Shown here piece after piece: positions 26,831 to 34,952 of a stretch of 64,000 bases of DNA; positions within the stretch are counted from its first letter, which is position 1, and each line of letters opens with the position of its first letter. The stretch is from the NCBI RefSeq assembly GCF_014204915.1, contig NZ_JACHMH010000001.1:248001-312000 (forward strand), read 5' to 3'. The notes under the pieces are model-generated. The model made no database searches and was not told where the DNA came from. It saw only the letters and a list, made by a program, of their open reading frames with translations. The stretch comes from Crossiella cryophila. Its GTDB lineage: Bacteria > Actinomycetota > Actinomycetes > Mycobacteriales > Pseudonocardiaceae. Both the position numbers and the translations under genes were made by a program.

Positions 26831-27723
26831 AGGTTCTGCTGCTGGGCACGGCGGCAGGCGGCGGTTTCCCGCAGTGGAACTGCGCCTGCCGGATGTGCTC
26901 GGCAGGCCGCGACGGCCTGCTGACCCACCGCACCCAGGACGGCATCGCGGTCAGCGCCACCGGCGAACGCTGGTTCCTGGTCAACGCCAGTCCGGACATC
27001 CGGGCGCAACTGCTGGCGCACCAGGAGTTCCGGCCGAAGCCGCCGCGGGACACCCCGGTCAAGGGCGTGCTGCTGACCGACGCCGAACTGGACCACTCGC
27101 TCGGCCTGATGCTGCTGCGCGAGGGCGACCGGCTCGACGTGTGGGCGCCCGAGGCGGTGCTGCACGGGCTGACCGAGGACTTCGGCCTGCGCGGCACGGT
27201 CGAGCACTACCGGCGCTGGGACTGGCACACCGTCTCCCCCGGCGTGCCGGTGCACCCGGCGGGCGAGCTGACGGTGACCGCGTTCCCGGTCAGCGGCAAG
27301 CGGCCCCGGTACGCGGCAAAGTCCACAATGGACGGACCGTGGGTGGTGGCCTACCGGATCACCGACCCGGCCAGTGGCGGCACGCTGGTCTACGCGCCCT
27401 GCCTGCGCGAGTGGCCGGCGGGCTTCGACGAGTTCGTCGCGGACGCCGACTGCGTGATCATCGACGGCACCTTCCACGCCGCGGCGGAGATGTCCGGGGC
27501 GACCGGCAAGAAGGCCGACGCGGACCAGAAGTCCATGGGGCACATCCCGATCGCCGGTCCGGGCGGCGGACTGGACGTGCTGTCCCGCTTCCCAGGCAAA
27601 CACCGGATCCTGACCCACCTCAACAACACCAACCCGGTGCTGGACCCGGCCTCGCCGGAACACGCCGAGGTGGTCGCCGCCGGGGTGGCCGCACCGCCGG
27701 ACGGCACGCTGTTCGAGCTTTAG
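26827..27723 (+). CDS. pqqB: PQQ biosynthesis hydroxylase PqqB
   Basis: A 298-residue metallo-beta-lactamase-fold protein, in the pathway between PqqE and PqqC, proposed to hydroxylate the tyrosine. The N-terminus has GTAAGGGFPQWNCACRMC with the structural zinc cysteines, and LTDAELDHSLGL gives metal-binding residues. Order here is A-C-D-E-B, with no pqqF protease in the window; that cleavage would need a gene elsewhere. The stop overlaps the convergent regulator gene. Confidence 0.95.
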   Translation: MKVLLLGTAAGGGFPQWNCACRMCSAGRDGLLTHRTQDGIAVSATGERWFLVNASPDIRAQLLAHQEFRPKPPRDTPVKGVLLTDAELDHSLGLMLLREGDRLDVWAPEAVLHGLTEDFGLRGTVEHYRRWDWHTVSPGVPVHPAGELTVTAFPVSGKRPRYAAKSTMDGPWVVAYRITDPASGGTLVYAPCLREWPAGFDEFVADADCVIIDGTFHAAAEMSGATGKKADADQKSMGHIPIAGPGGGLDVLSRFPGKHRILTHLNNTNPVLDPASPEHAEVVAAGVAAPPDGTLFEL

Positions 27724-28691
27724 GACGCCGCCACCAGCGCGTCGGCCTGCGCGCTGCGCTGGTAGAGCACGAACCGGCCGTCCCGGCTGGCGGTGACCAG
27801 GTTGGCCCGGCGCAGCGTGCCCAGGTGGTAGGACACCGTGGCCGGGGCCAGCTCGTGCCGCAGCGCCAGCTCGGCGGTGGAGCGCGGCGCGCCCAGGTCG
27901 GCCAGCAGCGCGGCCCTGGTGCTGCCGACCACCCGAGCCAGCTCGGCCGGATCCCGCCGGGTCCGCACGCCGACCCTGGCCGCCGGGTAGTACAGCGCGA
28001 CCTGCTGCTTGTCGTCGCACTGGATCATGAACTTCGGCCAGCTCAGCACCGAGGGCGCCAGCACGATCGGCTGGCCTGCCACGTCGACCTCGGCCTGGTA
28101 CGGCTTGTCGATGGCCACCGCCGCGCCGGTCCAGCTGCACTTCGGATCGAGGGTGGACAGCACCTCCCCGACGCCCCTGGTGGCGAGCAGCCGGGCCCGG
28201 TCGGCGAGGTCGGCCTCGACCAGCGCCTCGATCTCGCCCCAGCCCTCGGCCAGCGCCCGCCGCCAGAACGTGCCCAGCCCGGCCGCCAGCCGCCCGCCAA
28301 GGGTGCCCGCCTCGGCCAGCCCGCGCACCCGCGGCGACATCGGCCGCCCCCAGTGCTTCTCGGCGAAGCCCAGCTGCTCGGCCACCAGCTCCGCCGGACT
28401 CTCGGCCAGGTCGGTGAGCTGCGCCTCCAGTGCCTCGCCCGCGGTGCCCGGCCGGGGCTGCGGGGTGAGCAGGTCCGGGGTGTAGTGGTTGCCGTCCAGC
28501 GGCAGCAACTCGGTGACCAGCTCGACCTCGGCCGCGCCGAGCGAGTCCCTGGCCAGTGCGCCGGGATCGCCGAAGACGGGATGCCTGCCACCGGTCGCGG
28601 CCAGACTGAGCCAGCTGACCGCCTCCATGATCGGCGAGTGCGACAGCCGGATGTTCGCCACCGTCACGGCGTCGCATCGCAGCAGGATCAC
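27720..28691 (-). CDS. ArsR-like winged-helix regulator with large N-terminal domain
   Basis: A 323-residue regulator whose winged helix is at the C-terminus: ELARVVGSTRAALLADL then TAELALRHELAPATVSYHLGTLRRANLV and a wing ending DGRFVLYQRS. The N-terminal ~220 residues are of the DUF5937 type often fused to this HTH in actinomycetes. The GTG at 28691 has no ribosome site but lies 6 nt after a TATGTT -10 box, so the mRNA is probably leaderless. The gene faces pqqB and may or may not be related to PQQ; target genes unknown. Confidence 0.83.
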   Translation of the reverse strand: MILLRCDAVTVANIRLSHSPIMEAVSWLSLAATGGRHPVFGDPGALARDSLGAAEVELVTELLPLDGNHYTPDLLTPQPRPGTAGEALEAQLTDLAESPAELVAEQLGFAEKHWGRPMSPRVRGLAEAGTLGGRLAAGLGTFWRRALAEGWGEIEALVEADLADRARLLATRGVGEVLSTLDPKCSWTGAAVAIDKPYQAEVDVAGQPIVLAPSVLSWPKFMIQCDDKQQVALYYPAARVGVRTRRDPAELARVVGSTRAALLADLGAPRSTAELALRHELAPATVSYHLGTLRRANLVTASRDGRFVLYQRSAQADALVAAS

Positions 28692-28697
28692 CGGCCG

Positions 28698-28727
28698 AAC
28701 ATAGCGCGGATTCGACTGGGTTCGAAT
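28698..28727 (-). promoter_or_regulatory. Leaderless promoter with embedded operator for the ArsR-like gene
   Basis: On the minus strand: -35 TTCGAA (28726-28721), 17-bp spacer, -10 TATGTT (28703-28698), then 6 nt to the GTG start. The -35 box lies inside a perfect inverted repeat ATTCGA-ctgggt-TCGAAT (28710-28727), a placement expected for autorepression. The boxes and repeat are seen directly; the role is inferred. Confidence 0.65.
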
Positions 28728-28764
28728 GAGTTCCGCCGGGGGCCGGAACGCGGTTTTCTGTTGT

Positions 28765-28808
28765 CGGCCGGTGGATTGCCGCTCTGGGGGGCAGCGATCC
28801 ACCGGCCG
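28765..28808. repeat. Hairpin in the ArsR / EEP divergent region
   Basis: A perfect 12-bp inverted repeat CGGCCGGTGGAT / ATCCACCGGCCG with a 20-nt loop that can itself partly pair. It lies 28-71 bp before the EEP gene start. Possible operator, 5' UTR hairpin, or terminator protecting the divergent gene; not resolved. Confidence 0.6.
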
Positions 28809-28835
28809 TTCATCTGTCGCCGTTAGCCTGCGCGC

Positions 28836-29795
28836 ATGCGCTGGTCCCGTCTGTTCCTGTCCGTACTGGCACTCACGATCGGCCTGGCCGTGCCTGCCAC
28901 GGCCGCCCCAGCCGATGTCCGGGTGCTCACCTGGAACATCTGGCGCGGCGGCCTCGGCGCAGGCGCGGACAACCTGCCCCGGCTGCTGGACCAGATCGTG
29001 GCGACCCGCCCGGACGTGCTGTTCGCCGTGGAGACCTACGGCGCGGGCGAGCAGATCCGCCAGGCCCTGACCCGGCGCGCGGGCAAGGGCGCCTACTCCG
29101 GCACCCAGATCACGCCCAGCACCACCGGCGGCGACAACCTGTGGATCTTCACCCGCTACCCGGTGACCAGGACCTATCCCGCGCCTGCCGGTGGCAAGGT
29201 GACCGCGTTCAACTTCGGCGGTGTCCAGGTCCGGCTGCCCGGCGGCGGCCGGCTGAACCTGTTCGACACCTGGCTGCCCTACACCGACCCGTGGAACGGC
29301 TACCTGATCGACGAGAACGCCGCCGCCATCCGGGCCGGTCTGCCGCCCCGGCACACCCCGGCGGCGGTCGCCGCGGCCGAGACCGCGCAGACCACCTACC
29401 TGTCCGAGATCATCGCCCGGCACCTCCCGCCGGGCCCGGCCCTGCTCGGCGGCGACTTCAACACCCCGGCGGCCAGTGACTGGACCGAGCAGTGGAAGGA
29501 CTGCCCGAACCACTTCGGCATGTCCTACCCGCTGCGCACCACCGACCTGCTCGTCGAGGCAGGCTTCACCGACACCTACCGCGCCGCGCACCCCAGCCCG
29601 TGCACCGCCGAGGGCCGCACCTGGAGCCCGCAGCCCACCGAGCGGATGATCACACCGCAGCGCATCGACCTGACCTTCGCCAGGGGCGCGGTGGTCACCG
29701 GCGGCCAGGTGCTGGACACCCGGCTGCCCCGGCACGGGCCCGGGGTCTTCTACTCCGACCACGCGGCCCTGCTGACCAGCCTTCGGGTGAACTAG
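28836..29795 (+). CDS. Secreted endonuclease/exonuclease/phosphatase family protein
   Basis: A 319-residue protein with a signal peptide (residues 1-24, ending ATAAPA) and an EEP fold: LTWNIWRGG (metal Asn), VLFAVETYG (metal Glu), LLGGDFNTP (Asp/Asn), and YSDHAALL (final Asp-His pair). Candidates are extracellular nuclease, phosphatase or phosphodiesterase. There is no ribosome site; TAGCCT lies 6 nt before the ATG, which hints at a leaderless transcript. The frame is closed by convergent-free space before the Fic gene. Confidence 0.85.
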   Translation: MRWSRLFLSVLALTIGLAVPATAAPADVRVLTWNIWRGGLGAGADNLPRLLDQIVATRPDVLFAVETYGAGEQIRQALTRRAGKGAYSGTQITPSTTGGDNLWIFTRYPVTRTYPAPAGGKVTAFNFGGVQVRLPGGGRLNLFDTWLPYTDPWNGYLIDENAAAIRAGLPPRHTPAAVAAAETAQTTYLSEIIARHLPPGPALLGGDFNTPAASDWTEQWKDCPNHFGMSYPLRTTDLLVEAGFTDTYRAAHPSPCTAEGRTWSPQPTERMITPQRIDLTFARGAVVTGGQVLDTRLPRHGPGVFYSDHAALLTSLRVN

Positions 29796-29848
29796 AAAAC
29801 CGATACTCTCCGCAACATCATGTGCCACTGAGTAACATCTCACGCCCT

Positions 29849-29889
29849 GTTTGATAAGTTTATTTAGATGCGGCGCAGGTGTATCAAAC
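29849..29889. promoter_or_regulatory. Inverted repeat upstream of the fic gene
   Basis: Perfect 8-bp arms GTTTGATA (29849-29856) and TATCAAAC (29882-29889) separated by 25 bp, in a strikingly AT-rich patch for this genome. It lies 49-89 bp before the chosen fic start. Likely promoter/operator region; a role for the Fic protein's own C-terminal domain in binding is speculative. Confidence 0.6.
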
Positions 29890-29937
29890 TCGCGGCGAGA
29901 TGAGCTGGGCCTGGTGCGGGCCAGAAGCGGAGCAGTA

Positions 29938-30966
29938 GTGGCGGGCAGGGGACGGCCGAGCCGGGCCAGTGTCTACCAGCGATTGGAACACGCCCTGGCC
30001 GAGTTGAACACCCGGTTCGGCGGCCTGCCCAACCCCAAAGAAGCCCAGTCGATCTGGGACGACATCTGGCATCTGGAAGCCCACCACTCCACGGCCCTGG
30101 AGGGCAACACGCTGGTGCTTCGTGAGGTGCAGGCACTGCTCGACCAAGGCCGCGCGGTCGGAGCCAAACCGCTCGGGGAATACAACGAGGTGCGCGGCTA
30201 CGCCGATGCCGCCCGTTGGGTCTACGGGCAGGCGCTCGAACCCGACGGCTGGCACGACGGCAGGTTGCTGACCCTCAGCGAAGTCCGGCAGGTACACCAC
30301 ACCGCGATGACGCCGGTCTGGGACGTAGCCCCACACAAGGACGCCACCGATCACGAAGGGCCGGGATGCTTTCGCGAACACGACATCCGCCCGTTCTCCG
30401 GCGGCATGACACCGCCGGCCTGGCCGCTGGTGCCAGTTCGGATGCAGCAATGGGTCGACGAAGTCTGCCAGGTGGGTCAGCGACTCAGCACGGGCGAGCA
30501 ACCAGACCGGCCACTGACCGAGGAGTTGGCCCGTCTGCACAACGAGTTCGAGCGGGTACATCCGTTTCTCGACGGCAACGGGCGCACCGGACGGCTTGTC
30601 CTCAACCTCATCCTGGTCCGGCTCGGCCACCCGCCGGTGGTCATCTTCAAGCGGCAGCGGGACGCCTACCTCACCGCATTGCAACGAGCTGACACCGGTG
30701 ACTACGGAGCACTGGGCGAACTGATCGCCAGGGCGATGTACGACAACCTCAATCGGTTCATCGTGCCCAACGTGGCAGGTCCCGCCCGCCTGGTCCCACT
30801 CGCCGCCCTGGTGTCCGAGGACTTCACTCTGCCCGCTCTGCGTCAGGCAGCGCAACGCGGACGACTTGACGCAGTGCAAGGACCAGATGGTGTCTGGCGA
30901 AGTTCACGCAAGGCAGTAACCGCGTACCAGGACAACAAGCACAAACGCCGCCGTTCGGCGGGTTGA
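29938..30966 (+). CDS. Fic family protein (AMP transferase type) with C-terminal DNA-binding-like domain
   Basis: A 342-residue Fido-fold enzyme expected to transfer AMP or another nucleotide to a protein hydroxyl. The active-site loop HPFLDGNGRTGR is complete. An N-terminal inhibitory helix motif, STALEGNTL, fits the (S/T)xxxE(G/N) consensus, so activity is probably self-restrained. The last ~55 residues (FTLPALRQAAQRGRLDAV, then DGVWRSS) resemble an excisionase-like winged helix. The start is uncertain: GTG 29938 has GGAG about 6 nt upstream and is preferred over the TTG at 29851, which lies inside the palindrome. Codon use looks slightly less GC-biased than in the neighbours. Confidence 0.85.
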   Translation: MAGRGRPSRASVYQRLEHALAELNTRFGGLPNPKEAQSIWDDIWHLEAHHSTALEGNTLVLREVQALLDQGRAVGAKPLGEYNEVRGYADAARWVYGQALEPDGWHDGRLLTLSEVRQVHHTAMTPVWDVAPHKDATDHEGPGCFREHDIRPFSGGMTPPAWPLVPVRMQQWVDEVCQVGQRLSTGEQPDRPLTEELARLHNEFERVHPFLDGNGRTGRLVLNLILVRLGHPPVVIFKRQRDAYLTALQRADTGDYGALGELIARAMYDNLNRFIVPNVAGPARLVPLAALVSEDFTLPALRQAAQRGRLDAVQGPDGVWRSSRKAVTAYQDNKHKRRRSAG

Positions 30967-31537
30967 CCGTCCACAACGGACCCCATCCGCCGACCCTTCT
31001 CAGTCCACAATGGCCGGTTGTCCGGAGCCCCCTCGCTCTGAGGACGCCATGCGGCCTAGTCCCCAGGTCGGAAACCTTCCGGGGGCTACCTCCATCGCGG
31101 GTGCCGAACTCGCCACCGTCAGCCGAGGTGCGCGGGCGTCGTTCCGGGAACGCTGACGGGGCAGACCTGGCGTGCGTGCCCGGGACGGCACTGGCGCGCG
31201 CTGTCGGCCCACGCCCCACCGCCGTGGCGGGCGGAGCTGCGTGCGGCGGGACGGCCGCGGCTTTCACCGCAGGTCAGGCGGGCGGGGGAGGAGGAACTGG
31301 GTGGAGGCGGCGAACTCGGAACGGTCGCGGCGGGCGCGGCCGTGGGCTTCGCGGGCGATCCGGCCACCGTCCACCTCGGGCACGGTCCCGGCCAGGGCGA
31401 TGCCCTGGCAACTCGACCATCGGGACCCGAACCCGCAGAACCGGCAGAACAGCACCCCGAACGCCCCTGACCTCAGCGCGCACACCGGCGGTAGGTTGGG
31501 GGGTACTGCCCTGGTCGCGCAGTGGTTCGGAGCCCGC
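30967..31537. other. 571-bp region without a recognised gene
   Basis: Lies between fic and a sensor kinase. Several frames are open for 80-95 codons on both strands, but none has a ribosome site or a composition like neighbouring proteins, and none was recognised. The stretch has near-repeated phrases (CCGTCCACAACGG near 30967 and CAGTCCACAATGGCCGG near 31001). It may be gene debris, or hold the promoter of the two-component operon. Confidence 0.5.
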
Positions 31538-32737
31538 ATGTCCACACCACTCGGCTGGCGTCCGCCGCGCCCGCTGCAAAACCTGAGTGCCCGTCAGGCG
31601 GACCTGCTGGTAGTGGTGATCGTGCTGCTCGCGGTCGAGCTGCCGCTCGGCCTCGGCCTCGGCGGCGGTCCGCCACCGTGGTGGGGTTACCTGGTCGCGG
31701 CCTCCACCGCGCTGCCGTTGCTGTTCCGCAGGCAGTCGCCGATGCTCACCATGATCACGGTCAGCGTGGCCGAATTGGTCTACATCGCGCTGGACCTGCC
31801 CGACATCTGGAGCATCTACGGCCCGCTGGTGGGCGTCTACACGGTGAGCAGGCACAGCGAGCCGCTGATCCGCCGGATCACGCTGGCGCTGGCCCTGCTC
31901 GCGGTGGTGGTGCACTCCGGGATCGACCACATGGAGTTCCAGGAGTTCACCTTCCTGACCACCTGCTCGGTGACCGCCTACCTGCTGGGCTGGGCGGTGC
32001 GCACCAACGCCGCCTACACCGTGGCGCTGGAGGAACGCGCGCACCGGCTGGAGCAGGAACAGCAGCTGGAGGCCGAGCGGGCGACCAGCGCGGAGCGCGC
32101 CCGGATCGCCAGGGACATGCACGACATCCTCTCCCACGCGGTGGCGCTGATCGTGGTGCAGGCCGAGTCGGGACCGCTGGTGGTGCGGGCCGATCCGGCC
32201 CGCGCCGAGGCCAGTTTCGACGCCATCGCCACCGCGGGCCGGGACGCGATGGCCCAGCTCCGGCGGCTGCTCGGGATGGTGCCCAGGGATCCGGCCGAAT
32301 CGCGCCGGGCGCCGCAGCCGACCATGGACGACGTGCCGCGGATGATCGAGACGGTCCGGGCCACCGGGCTGCACGTGGAGCACAGCGTCTCCGGCACCCC
32401 GGCGCCATTGCCGCCGGACACCGAACTGGCGGTCTACCGGCTGATCCAGGAGGCGCTGACCAACACCGTCCGGCATGCTCGGGCCGGCCGGGCCGAGGTG
32501 CGGCTGAGCTGGTCGCGGGCCGAGCTGGCGGTGCTGGTGCTCGACGACGGGATCGGCGGGGACAGCCCGCCGCCGGGTCGCGGCGGGCGTGGGCTGGTCG
32601 GGATCAGGGAACGGGTCGGCGCCTGCGGCGGCGTGGTGCGGATCGGCCCGCGCGAGGGTGGCGGGTTCATGGTGACGGCGGAGATTCCGCTGGCGCACAA
32701 GGACTTCCCGGTGAGCCGGGTAGGACGGGGGAGTTGA
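31538..32737 (+). CDS. Sensor histidine kinase (NarL/DesK type)
   Basis: A 399-residue membrane sensor. Residues about 20-170 hold five or six hydrophobic segments without a large extracellular domain, so it may sense membrane state or a signal within the membrane. Then comes a short coiled coil, the HisKA_3 motif ERARIARDMHDILSHAVALI with the phospho-accepting His, and an ATPase domain with N-box LIQEALTNTVRHA and G-box GGRGLVGIRERV. ATG at 31538 has GGAG 5 nt upstream. It ends 2 bp before its response regulator. Confidence 0.92.
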   Translation: MSTPLGWRPPRPLQNLSARQADLLVVVIVLLAVELPLGLGLGGGPPPWWGYLVAASTALPLLFRRQSPMLTMITVSVAELVYIALDLPDIWSIYGPLVGVYTVSRHSEPLIRRITLALALLAVVVHSGIDHMEFQEFTFLTTCSVTAYLLGWAVRTNAAYTVALEERAHRLEQEQQLEAERATSAERARIARDMHDILSHAVALIVVQAESGPLVVRADPARAEASFDAIATAGRDAMAQLRRLLGMVPRDPAESRRAPQPTMDDVPRMIETVRATGLHVEHSVSGTPAPLPPDTELAVYRLIQEALTNTVRHARAGRAEVRLSWSRAELAVLVLDDGIGGDSPPPGRGGRGLVGIRERVGACGGVVRIGPREGGGFMVTAEIPLAHKDFPVSRVGRGS

Positions 32738-32739
32738 CC

Positions 32740-33426
32740 GTGGTGAGCGAGCAGAGCGTAGAGCCGATCCGCGTGGTGATCGCCGACGACCAGGAACTGG
32801 TGCGGGCGGGCTTCCGGCTGATCCTGGACAGCCAGCCCGACATCGAGGTGGTGGCCGAGGCCGAGGACGGCGCGAACGCGGTCTTCGCCACCCGGATGCT
32901 GCGCCCGGACGTGGTGCTGCTGGACATCCGGATGCCCACCATGGACGGCATCGAGGCGGCCAGGGTGATCTGCGCCGAGACCGAGGCCAAGGTCGTCATG
33001 CTGACCACCTACGACCTGGACGAGTACCTCTACGACGCGCTGCACGCCGGGGTGAGCGGCTTCCTGCTCAAGGACGTGCGCCGGGACGACCTGGTGCACG
33101 CGGTGCGGGTGGTGGTCACCGGCGAGGCGATGCTGGCGCCCTCGATGACCCGCCGCCTGGTGCAGGACGTGGTCAGCCGCGCGCTGCGGCCCACCCCGGA
33201 CAACCCGGACCCTCGGCTGGACACGCTGACCGCGCGCGAGGCGCAGACCCTGGAGCTGGTGGCCAGAGGGCTGTCCAACGCGGAGATCGCCAAGGCCATG
33301 GTGCTGTCGGAGCACACGGTGAAGACGCACGTCAGCAGCCTGCTGACCAAGCTGGACCTGCGCGACCGGGTGCAGGCGGTGGTCTTCGCCTACGAGTACG
33401 GCGTGGTCGGCAGCGGCCGGGTCTGA
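32740..33426 (+). CDS. LuxR/NarL-type response regulator
   Basis: A 228-residue regulator: receiver domain with acidic pair VIADDQE, phospho-acceptor Asp in VVLLDIRMP, Thr in MLTTYD and Lys in FLLKDV; C-terminal LuxR-type helix-turn-helix LTAREAQTLELVARGLSNAEI followed by LSEHTVKTHVSSLL. It partners the kinase 2 bp upstream. Adjacent GTG codons at 32740 and 32743 are both possible, 6 and 9 nt after GGGGGAG. Targets unknown. Confidence 0.93.
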   Translation: MVSEQSVEPIRVVIADDQELVRAGFRLILDSQPDIEVVAEAEDGANAVFATRMLRPDVVLLDIRMPTMDGIEAARVICAETEAKVVMLTTYDLDEYLYDALHAGVSGFLLKDVRRDDLVHAVRVVVTGEAMLAPSMTRRLVQDVVSRALRPTPDNPDPRLDTLTAREAQTLELVARGLSNAEIAKAMVLSEHTVKTHVSSLLTKLDLRDRVQAVVFAYEYGVVGSGRV

Positions 33427-33430
33427 GCGC

Positions 33431-34033
33431 TCAGCGGGGCCGGGTGAACCGGTCCCTGATCCGCATCCGCACGGCCTGCCACACCTGACCGGCCACCGAC
33501 GGCCGCCTGCTGGTGCGGCGCGGCCGCGCGGGCATGCGACGGCCGTGCAACTCCCCCGCGACCTCGGCCACCACCCTCGGATGCCCCAGCGGCACCCGCG
33601 TGGCACCGCGGTCGAGCACCTTCACCCGGACCCCGTGCCCGATGAGCACCTGCTCGATCGGCCGGGACCGGGGTTCCGGGTCGACCAGCAGCACCGAGCG
33701 GACCGTCCTGGGCTCGCCGCCGGCGAAGGACTCGGTGGCCAGCAGCATGGCCGGTTCGGCGGCCGCGCCCTCGGCCACCAGGTCGATCGCGCCGCCGCCC
33801 TCGGCCAGCCGTTCCAGCACGTCCCTGGCCCTGGGCATGGCGGCCTCGGCGGCTGGCAGGCGCAGCCAGGCGATGTGCGTGGAGCGGGCGATGCCGCGCC
33901 AGCTGGCTGGCAGGTCGCCGTGCCTGCCCAGGCCCGCTGGATCAAGGACGAAGAGCACGTCGGCGTCCTCGGGTCCCTGCTCCACCAGGTCCGGGCCCTC
34001 GGCTCGGCTGGACTTCGATTCGGGTGCGCTCAT
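33431..34033 (-). CDS. Hypothetical alpha/beta protein
   Basis: A 200-residue soluble protein, not recognised. After a polar, acidic N-terminus, strands such as VLFVLDPAGLG, THIAWLRLPAAE and SVLLVDPEP suggest a Rossmann-like or hydrolase-like core without obvious catalytic motifs. The C-terminal ~40 residues are strongly basic (RRMPARPRRTSRRPSV), which could bind nucleic acid or membrane. It starts at ATG 34033, 38 bp after the MpaB-like gene, and probably shares its operon. Confidence 0.6.
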   Translation of the reverse strand: MSAPESKSSRAEGPDLVEQGPEDADVLFVLDPAGLGRHGDLPASWRGIARSTHIAWLRLPAAEAAMPRARDVLERLAEGGGAIDLVAEGAAAEPAMLLATESFAGGEPRTVRSVLLVDPEPRSRPIEQVLIGHGVRVKVLDRGATRVPLGHPRVVAEVAGELHGRRMPARPRRTSRRPSVAGQVWQAVRMRIRDRFTRPR

Positions 34034-34071
34034 GGCCTGCCTTTCGGGTGACCCCCGCGAGGGGATACCCA

Positions 34072-34908
34072 CTAGGCCGTTCGGTCACACACCGAGGCGA
34101 TCCGGGCCTGCGCCGCCCGATAGTGCGGGCCCTGCCGGAGTGAGGTGGGCAGTGCCATCAGCACCAGCCGCAGCGAGCGGGCCAGCGCGGTGGCGGTCAG
34201 CTCGGTGCCGGGCAGCCCGGTCAGGCCGTAGCCGCGGCGGGCCCAGTCCGGCAGCAGCGAATAGCTCAGCGCGGCCAGCGCGGCCCAGGCCGGGCGGGCC
34301 GGGGTGAACAGCTGCACCGGGGTCGGCATCGGCGGGAACAGCAGGAACCGGGCGGTGCGCCGGGCGGCCGCGGTGCACCGGATCACCGGGCGCATCCGGG
34401 CGAAGTAGTCGGCCAGCGCGGCCACCGAGTCCGGGACCATCGCCTCGGGCACACCGACCAGCCGGGCCGCCCGGACCTGTTCGGCCAGGTAGGCGTCGGC
34501 CTCGTCGGGACGCAGCCGCATACCGCTGCGCCGGGCGGTGTCCAGGAAGGAGTCGACCTCGCAGTTGTGCACCCACAGCAGCAGCTCCGGATCGGTGACC
34601 CGGTAGGACTGGCCGGTCTCCGGCTCCACCCCGGTCAGCCCGCGGTGCGCCCGCCGGACCACCGCGCCGATGGCCTGGGCCTGGCTGAGCGAGCCGTAGG
34701 TGACGGTGCCGACGTACTCGGCGGTGCGGATCAGCCTGCCCCAGGGGTCGGCCTGGAACTGGGAGTGCTGCGCCACCCCCGCCATCGCCAGCGGGTGCAG
34801 CGCCTGCAGGAACAGCGCCCGCAGGCCGCCGAGGAACAGCACCGGATCCGAGTGCACCCGCCAGGTGACCGAGTCCGGCCCGAAAAGTCCTGTCTCTTCC
34901 GCGCCCAT
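34072..34908 (-). CDS. Oxygenase MpaB family protein (DUF2236)
   Basis: A 278-residue all-helical protein of the family that includes latex-clearing protein and fungal MpaB, likely a b-type-haem oxygenase. Signature regions: FLGGLRALFLQALHPLAMAGV with His, AQHSQF, GRLIRTAEYVGTVTYG, and DPELLLWVHNCEVDSFL with His. ATG at 34908 and GTG at 34914 are both possible. Natural substrate unknown. An inverted repeat sits directly upstream. Confidence 0.82.
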   Translation of the reverse strand: MGAEETGLFGPDSVTWRVHSDPVLFLGGLRALFLQALHPLAMAGVAQHSQFQADPWGRLIRTAEYVGTVTYGSLSQAQAIGAVVRRAHRGLTGVEPETGQSYRVTDPELLLWVHNCEVDSFLDTARRSGMRLRPDEADAYLAEQVRAARLVGVPEAMVPDSVAALADYFARMRPVIRCTAAARRTARFLLFPPMPTPVQLFTPARPAWAALAALSYSLLPDWARRGYGLTGLPGTELTATALARSLRLVLMALPTSLRQGPHYRAAQARIASVCDRTA

Positions 34909-34917
34909 TGCCACTCA

Positions 34918-34937
34918 GTGTCGCACCGCAACGACAC
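34918..34937. promoter_or_regulatory. Inverted repeat at the MpaB-like gene start
   Basis: GTGTCG (34918-34923) and CGACAC (34932-34937), 8-bp spacer, 9 nt upstream of the ATG at 34908 and in the 44-bp gap after the upstream kinase gene. Position suits an operator or 5' UTR hairpin. Confidence 0.45.
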
Positions 34938-34952
34938 GTTCGGGTGAACCTT

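Noticed and set aside
29851-29937. N-terminal extension of the Fic protein from TTG 29851
   Set aside because: It would place the start inside the inverted repeat, has no ribosome site and unusual codons; GTG 29938 has a GGAG at good spacing.
31264-31545. 93-codon minus-strand frame in the gap before the sensor kinase
   Set aside because: No ribosome site, no homology recognised, and composition like a shadow frame.
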